NCBI GenBank assembly: GCA_900769735.1
Contig: CAAGHY010000193.1
Coordinates: 1-8,127 of the forward strand
DNA: 8,127 nucleotides
Source: Rikenellaceae bacterium
Lineage (GTDB): Bacteria; Bacteroidota; Bacteroidia; Bacteroidales; UBA932
Direction: 5' to 3'
This document shows, in pieces, positions 5,820-8,127 of the stretch; the first letter of the stretch is position 1, and every line of letters starts with the position of its first letter. Both the position numbers and the translations under genes were made by a program. Below the pieces are notes generated by a model that worked only from the letters and a program-made list of their open reading frames with translations, searched no databases and was not told where the DNA came from.

Positions 5820-5850
5820 GCACAAAAAGACAACGTAACTAAAAAATAAG

Positions 5851-5858
5851 TACCTTTG
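5851..5858 (+). promoter_or_regulatory. Candidate -7 promoter element of the SGNH-GntP operon
   Basis: TACCTTTG is a full match to TAnnTTTG and lies 19 nt before the ATG at 5878, so the leader would be only about 12-15 nt and has no Shine-Dalgarno. It begins 12 bp outside the right arm of the 22-bp inverted repeat, mirroring the element facing the ATP-grasp gene. Confidence 0.5.
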
Positions 5859-5877
5859 TATAAGCAATTCTACCACT

Positions 5878-6594
5878 ATGACCGCACAGAAAAAACTGAA
5901 ATATTGCGCACTGGGAGACTCAATCACATACGGGTTCATTCCGCGCAACTATCCGGGGCATCCTGGCCAACTTGAAAGTTATGCCGCCCTTACGGCAAAG
6001 ATGCTGGATATGGAGTTTGAGAACCACGGAATTTCGGATTCTACAATTGCCAACCTGCCGGAGAATACCCCAATGTGCTTCAGATACAAGGAAATGTCGG
6101 ATGATGCTGATCTTGTAACAGTTACCGGCGGCACCAACGATGTAAGACTTGGTGTAAAGTTGGGAACTATGGATGACCGCGGCACAGACACATTCTACGG
6201 AGCGTGGCACACGCTGATTCAAGGGCTGCTGGAAAAATACAGCCCGGCAAGGACCGGCAAGGAGACAAAGATTGTTCTCCTCACCCCTATCAAGCTGCTG
6301 GATGCGTCAAAATCTCACCTGCCGGATACAGATGAGAACAACGCCCAGGTACTTTACCAGTGGGACGGGTGGATTGCTGCAATAAAGGAAGTTGCAGCAT
6401 ATTACAACCTGCCTGTGGTTGATATGCACAACCAAAGCGGCGTAAATCCGCACCTGAACAGGAGTGTAAAAGGGACACACCCTGAGTACCTTGGAAATTA
6501 CAATCCGTACATCACAGACGGCACCCACCCTACCCTGGAAGGTGCTCAGCTGATGGCAGACACCCTTACAGAATTCCTGAAAGGAATTTTATAG
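5878..6594 (+). CDS. SGNH/GDSL-family hydrolase (cytoplasmic esterase-like)
   Basis: The 238-residue protein has all SGNH blocks in order: GDSIT (13-17) with nucleophile S15 in block I, NHGISDST (49-56) with oxyanion G51 in block II, GGTND (84-88) with N87 in block III, and DGTHPT (214-219) with D214 and H217 in block V. Family members cleave ester bonds such as acetyl groups on sugars, lipids or thioesters. There is no signal peptide, so it acts in the cytoplasm. It is the first gene after the divergent promoter region and is followed 78 bp later by a GntP-type permease, which suggests that it deacylates or otherwise processes the imported substrate; that link is inference from context. Start at the ATG giving MTAQKKLKYCALGDS, just after TACCTTTG. 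Confidence 0.9.
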   Translation: MTAQKKLKYCALGDSITYGFIPRNYPGHPGQLESYAALTAKMLDMEFENHGISDSTIANLPENTPMCFRYKEMSDDADLVTVTGGTNDVRLGVKLGTMDDRGTDTFYGAWHTLIQGLLEKYSPARTGKETKIVLLTPIKLLDASKSHLPDTDENNAQVLYQWDGWIAAIKEVAAYYNLPVVDMHNQSGVNPHLNRSVKGTHPEYLGNYNPYITDGTHPTLEGAQLMADTLTEFLKGIL

Positions 6595-6672
6595 ATACCC
6601 TGCACAGGTAATGGCAGACATATTGCCCAACTGTAGAATGTGCAACAGAACCGAACATAAAGACCTGGAAAA

Positions 6673-8034
6673 ATGCTTACCGGAACAGCTCTTATAATAG
6701 TATTCATAGCGGCAATTGTGCTGCTGATTGTATCAATATCAAAATGGGGTGTACACCCGTTTCTTGCAATTATGGGTATTGCCCTTGCATTGGCAGTGGC
6801 AATTGGAATCCCTCTGGATACAATCCCAACCACAATAGGCAAAGGTTTCTCTTCAATTTTTGCCAGCATAGGAATTGTAATCATCCTGGGAACCATAATT
6901 GGAATCATACTTGAAAAAACCGGAGCGGCCATCCGCCTTGCTGATGCAATCATAAGAGTCATTGGAGAGAAGCACCCCCAACTGGCAATCATGCTCATCG
7001 GCTGGCTCATCTCCGTACCTGTTTTCTGCGACAGCGGTTTTGTTATTGTAAACCCTATCCGCAAATGGCTCAGCCGCAAAACCAGTTGCCCGTCGGTAAC
7101 CCTTACCGTAGCACTGGCTGCCGGCCTGTACGTTTCGCACGTATTCATCCCACCTACCCCTGGACCTATTGCCACCGCAGGCCTCATCGGACTGGAGAAC
7201 AACCTTCTGCTGGTAATTGCAGCAGGTTTGGGCATTTCAATTTTCCCGCTGGTTGCCGCATACTTCTATGCAACATTCATCGGGAAGAAAGTGAAATCTG
7301 CAGAAGACCTGGATGTGGAGAGCATATCAGAGGCCTACAATGAACACAACCTTCCAAGTACTTGGGCATCCATTACCCCCATTTTACTCCCGATAGTCCT
7401 TATGGCCGGAGGCTCCATTGCCTCTTTTGCCAAAATGGAAGGGTTTGCAGGTGAACTGCTTACTTTCCTGGGCAAGCCGATCATTGCCCTTGCTGCAGGT
7501 CTGGTTTCCGCACTGCCGTTGCTATGGAAGAGGAAAATGGGGGACAAACTGTATGAGATGACCCAGGAGGCACTGAAAACCTCAGGACCTATCATTTTCA
7601 TCACTGCTGCAGGAAGCGTTCTTGGACAGGTTATTGTGGAGGCAGGTTTTGTACAGTATATCCAGCAGAATGCCTCCGCCCTAGCAAACATCGGCATTTT
7701 CTTCCCGTTTGTTGTGGCGGCAATCATAAAAACTTCACAGGGTTCTTCTACCGTTGCAATGACCACTACAGCTGGAATGATGGGACTTTATTTCTCGGAT
7801 GCATCACTGATGGCAGCCCTTGGAATGACCACCCCTCTTGATGCAGTTCTTGTGGTGATGGCAATCGGTGCCGGCGCAATGACCGTATCGCACGCAAACG
7901 ACAGCTACTTCTGGGTTGTAACCAACTTTGGAGGCCTTACCCCTCAGAACGGCTACAAGACCCAGACAGCAGCTACCTTTATAATGGGAACAGTATCCAT
8001 AATTACATTGTTCATAATTTCACTTTGCATATAA
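6673..8034 (+). CDS. GntP-family gluconate/sugar-acid:H+ symporter
   Basis: The 453-residue inner-membrane protein matches the length of GntP/GntT/DsdX permeases (about 440-450) and is hydrophobic throughout, with some 12 or more membrane segments. Diagnostic blocks are present: GWLISVPVFCDSGFVIVNP (110-128), SHVFIPPTPGP (155-165), KTSQGSSTVAMTTTAG (353-368) and GAGAMTVSHANDSYFW (399-414). Family members import gluconate, other aldonates, fructuronate, glycerate or D-serine with protons. The substrate cannot be chosen from sequence, and no gluconate kinase or dehydratase is in view. The start MLTGTALIIV follows a weak purine stretch (GGAAAA). It lies between the SGNH hydrolase and a secreted protein on the same strand, apparently in one operon. 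Confidence 0.93.
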   Translation: MLTGTALIIVFIAAIVLLIVSISKWGVHPFLAIMGIALALAVAIGIPLDTIPTTIGKGFSSIFASIGIVIILGTIIGIILEKTGAAIRLADAIIRVIGEKHPQLAIMLIGWLISVPVFCDSGFVIVNPIRKWLSRKTSCPSVTLTVALAAGLYVSHVFIPPTPGPIATAGLIGLENNLLLVIAAGLGISIFPLVAAYFYATFIGKKVKSAEDLDVESISEAYNEHNLPSTWASITPILLPIVLMAGGSIASFAKMEGFAGELLTFLGKPIIALAAGLVSALPLLWKRKMGDKLYEMTQEALKTSGPIIFITAAGSVLGQVIVEAGFVQYIQQNASALANIGIFFPFVVAAIIKTSQGSSTVAMTTTAGMMGLYFSDASLMAALGMTTPLDAVLVVMAIGAGAMTVSHANDSYFWVVTNFGGLTPQNGYKTQTAATFIMGTVSIITLFIISLCI

Positions 8035-8039
8035 GCTAT

Positions 8040-8127
8040 ATGAAAAAACTGGTTTTAACTGCAATATCATTTATAGTGCTTTGCACAGCGGCATTTGCAC
8101 AGCAGACACACAATGCCTCCACCCCTA
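8040..8127 (+). CDS. Secreted/periplasmic protein, N-terminal fragment with signal peptide
   Basis: An ATG 5 nt after the GntP stop opens a frame that runs to the window end. Its 29 visible residues form a classic Sec signal peptide: positive MKKL, hydrophobic core VLTAISFIVLCTA, and cleavage site AFA before QQTHNAS. The cysteine at residue 15 is preceded by VL, not a good lipobox, so signal peptidase I cleavage is more likely than lipoprotein processing. Tight spacing suggests translational coupling with the permease and a shared pathway, perhaps an extracytoplasmic enzyme that releases the permease substrate. No mature domain is visible, so the function is unknown. Confidence 0.75.
   Translation, partial: MKKLVLTAISFIVLCTAAFAQQTHNASTP

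Larger units (their letters stand above)
5714..5838. repeat. Perfect 22-bp inverted repeat flanking 81 bp
   Basis: The left arm (5714-5735, beginning TTACGTTGTC) and right arm (5817-5838, ending GACAACGTAA) are exact reverse complements over 22 bp. The enclosed 81 bp (5736-5816) is AT-rich and full of smaller palindromes, listed separately. The bases outside the arms do not match each other (a at 5713, c at 5839) and no clear target-site duplication flanks the element. The element occupies most of the 191-bp space between two divergent genes and sits 12 bp from the -7-like element on each side. It may be a pair of operator sites, an invertible promoter segment, or a small non-autonomous element; no recombinase or transposase gene is in the window. 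Confidence 0.9.

Noticed and set aside
5714..5838. Integron attC site or IS/transposon end
   Set aside because: No RYYYAAC/GTTRRRY pair in the right arrangement, no transposase or integrase, and no flanking target duplication. The symmetric promoter spacing is better explained by regulation or inversion.
5797..5838. Intrinsic terminator upstream of the SGNH hydrolase
   Set aside because: The 10-bp hairpin is not followed by a T-run; GCACAAAAAG comes next on the plus strand.
6546..7235. 229-codon minus-strand open frame opposite the SGNH 3' end and gntP
   Set aside because: It is an antisense shadow of the GntP membrane segments and has no family motif.
1..8127. CRISPR array, tRNA or rRNA genes
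   Set aside because: I saw no regularly spaced direct repeats, no tRNA cloverleaf with a CCA-type acceptor, and no rRNA-like sequence on either strand.

Overview
The window looks like a chromosomal segment of a Bacteroidota bacterium, most likely order Bacteroidales. The evidence is the close match of the PanB, RluA-type and DnaK proteins to what I remember of Bacteroides-type homologues (for example the PanB C-terminus 'CDFPNEKEAY'), promoter-like TAnnTTTG elements, and starts that mostly lack a strong Shine-Dalgarno. No rRNA, tRNA, CRISPR array, transposase or phage gene is visible. Family or genus cannot be fixed from this window.

Layout. (1) Positions 1-1225, minus strand: the first 408 codons of dnaK, cut by the window edge. 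(2) Positions 1226-1521: a divergent intergenic region of about 296 bp with the dnaK RBS, a possible sigma-54-like (-24/-12) element and adjoining imperfect palindrome facing dnaK, and a possible housekeeping promoter facing panB. (3) Positions 1522-4114, plus strand: panB (ketopantoate hydroxymethyltransferase, CoA synthesis), a 2337-2392 inverted repeat, an RluA-family RNA pseudouridine synthase, and nine bases later a 10-TM EamA/DMT exporter-like protein. (4) Positions 4135-5686, minus strand, convergent with the previous group: an ATP-grasp-like enzyme of unknown substrate, followed downstream by a DUF1232 (YkvA-like) small membrane protein. (5) Positions 5687-5877: a highly structured divergent intergenic region. 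(6) Positions 5878 to the end, plus strand: a cytoplasmic SGNH/GDSL hydrolase, a GntP-family sugar-acid/proton symporter, and five bases later the start of a secreted protein cut by the window end. Groups 6 and 4 diverge from region 5.

The best candidate for something undescribed is region 5. A perfect 22-bp inverted repeat (5714-5735 and 5817-5838) encloses 81 bp packed with smaller palindromes. On each side, exactly 12 bp outside the repeat, is a TAnnTTTG promoter-like element pointing away from it: one toward the ATP-grasp gene (apparently leaderless), one toward the hydrolase/permease operon. A third TAnnTTTG lies inside. The layout fits either a two-sided operator or a small invertible promoter (phase switch) between an uncharacterised ATP-grasp enzyme and a hydrolase/sugar-acid permease operon. 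The sequence alone cannot decide between them.

Functionally, the hydrolase, permease and secreted protein look like an uptake and processing unit for an (acylated?) sugar acid, which is inference. The dnaK and panB-RluA-EamA groups are ordinary housekeeping genes.
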